From assembly GCA_017303905.1 (NCBI GenBank), contig JAFLBH010000004.1, positions 349,548 to 413,547 of the forward strand: a DNA stretch of 64,000 nucleotides, given 5' to 3'. Source of the stretch: Bacteroidota bacterium (lineage in GTDB: Bacteria > Bacteroidota > Bacteroidia > B-17B0 > Aurantibacillaceae). The position numbers and the translations under genes were made by a program. Positions 63,629 to 64,000 of the stretch are shown here, piece by piece; positions within the stretch are counted from its first letter, which is position 1; every line of letters begins with the position of its first letter. The notes under the pieces are model-generated. The model did no database searches, was not told the origin of the DNA, and was given only the letters and a program-made list of their open reading frames with translations.

Positions 63629-64000
63629 TTATCTTGGTCTGCCTGTTTTGATATTAGATCCTTCCGTTGATTTCACTTCACCGGTTTTAATTTCTTCATT
63701 TCCTAATGGCTGAGCACCTCCTTTAGTTGGTGTTGTTCCTCCAACTTTTGTTTGCGGACAAGGGCCTTTCGTGTCACCATGAGCCTGATGGGCAGGCCAT
63801 GCATTTTCATCAATCTCTATTGTTTGCGGATTTTGATTTTTGCCGGGAGGGAGATGGCATATAGTGATTTTTTTGTTTCCACTGTTTCCACTGTTTCCAC
63901 TGTTTCCACTGTTTCCACTGTTTCCACTGTTTCCACTGTTTCCACTGTTTCCACTGTTTCCACTGTTTCCACTGTTTCCACTGTTTCCACTGTTTCCACT
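63629..64000 (-). CDS. C-terminal part of a Gly-Asn-Ser repeat protein with a CHLPPG..AHQAHGD motif (runs off window)
   Basis: The frame ending in TAA 63631-63629 is open to the right edge (123 codons plus stop), so only the C-terminus is present. From the edge inward it encodes about 14 GNS triplets from a 9-bp DNA repeat, then KKITICHLPPGKNQNPQTIE and a block with WPAHQAHGDTKGPC, then a Gly/Thr/Lys-rich tail ending KTGRPR. The CHxPPG...AHxxHGDxxGxC pattern recurs in secreted Bacteroidota proteins. Function unknown. A different frame over the same DNA gives ETV repeats, but it loses the conserved motif. Confidence 0.75.
   Translation of the reverse strand, partial: SGNSGNSGNSGNSGNSGNSGNSGNSGNSGNSGNSGNSGNSGNKKITICHLPPGKNQNPQTIEIDENAWPAHQAHGDTKGPCPQTKVGGTTPTKGGAQPLGNEEIKTGEVKSTEGSNIKTGRPR
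63875..64000. repeat. Perfect 9-bp minisatellite, at least 14 copies (GTTTCCACT)
   Basis: 126 bp of uninterrupted GTTTCCACT units reach the window edge, so the true copy number may be higher. All units are identical. None of the three frames on the coding strand contains a stop, and unit gain or loss keeps the reading frame. Confidence 0.97.

Noticed and set aside
63817..63999. Minus-strand open frame reading ETV repeats
   Set aside because: It is a different frame of the 9-bp minisatellite, open only because no unit frame contains a stop. It loses the conserved CHLPPG...AHGD segment, which the neighbouring frame (stop at 63629) keeps.

Overview
The window is an AT-rich chromosomal segment from a member of the Bacteroidota. 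The evidence is a short RpoD lacking region 1.1, repeated TAnnTTTG-type -7 boxes with no Shine-Dalgarno sequences, DUF4369-thioredoxin and OMP_b-brl-type TonB proteins, SurA/PpiC gene triads, and many lipoproteins with short lipoboxes. Sco and a multiheme cytochrome point to respiratory metabolism, and DapF and MltG to meso-DAP peptidoglycan. I cannot name the genus. I see no tRNA, rRNA, IS element, prophage or CRISPR array.

Region 1 (1-9 kb): an envelope-folding cluster on the minus strand (SurA-like partial gene, parvulin-less lipoprotein, double-parvulin PpiC, DUF4369-thioredoxin) is followed by a KirBac-type K+ channel divergent from a Sco/TlpA-like pair, the primary sigma factor, a small unknown gene and an RluA-type pseudouridine synthase. 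Region 2 (9-19 kb): a polysaccharide deacetylase-like protein, a phosphohexomutase, and a tightly coupled minus-strand run: membrane protein, dapF, unknown, GNAT, heptaheme cytochrome-TPR lipoprotein, mltG. A divergent HtrA protease follows. Region 3 (19-36 kb): a hybrid histidine kinase, a GT39-like membrane transferase, a beta-helix lipoprotein, and a PBP1C plus alpha-2-macroglobulin pair interrupted by an opposite-strand receiver domain that has lost its phospho-acceptor Asp; then ruvB.

Region 4 (36-51 kb): a secreted protein made of two repeated domains, a TonB-type outer-membrane protein, an ECF sigma factor with a putative anti-sigma partner, small unknown genes, an RND/MMPL exporter, a CPA2 antiporter with TrkA_C domains, and an AsmA-like protein with a long coiled-coil tail. 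Region 5 (51-62 kb): an 11-gene minus-strand polysaccharide operon with an ABC exporter (Wzm, Wzt with a glycan-binding C-domain), two methyltransferase domains, and glycosyltransferases including exostosin-like, GnT-I-like and alpha-1,2-fucosyltransferase types. Region 6 (62-64 kb): a sugar nucleotidyltransferase-like protein, and the C-terminal part of a secreted-type protein. Its upstream portion is a perfect 9-bp minisatellite (at least 14 copies) encoding Gly-Asn-Ser repeats.

Most unusual items: the minisatellite gene at the right edge; the pseudo-receiver between A2M and PBP1C; the glycosyltransferase-methyltransferase fusion in an ABC-type glycan locus; a dispersed family of 7-bp tandem repeats, one inside the cytochrome gene; face-to-face -7 boxes between kir and sco; and several genes whose -7 box ends only about 5-7 nt before the start codon.
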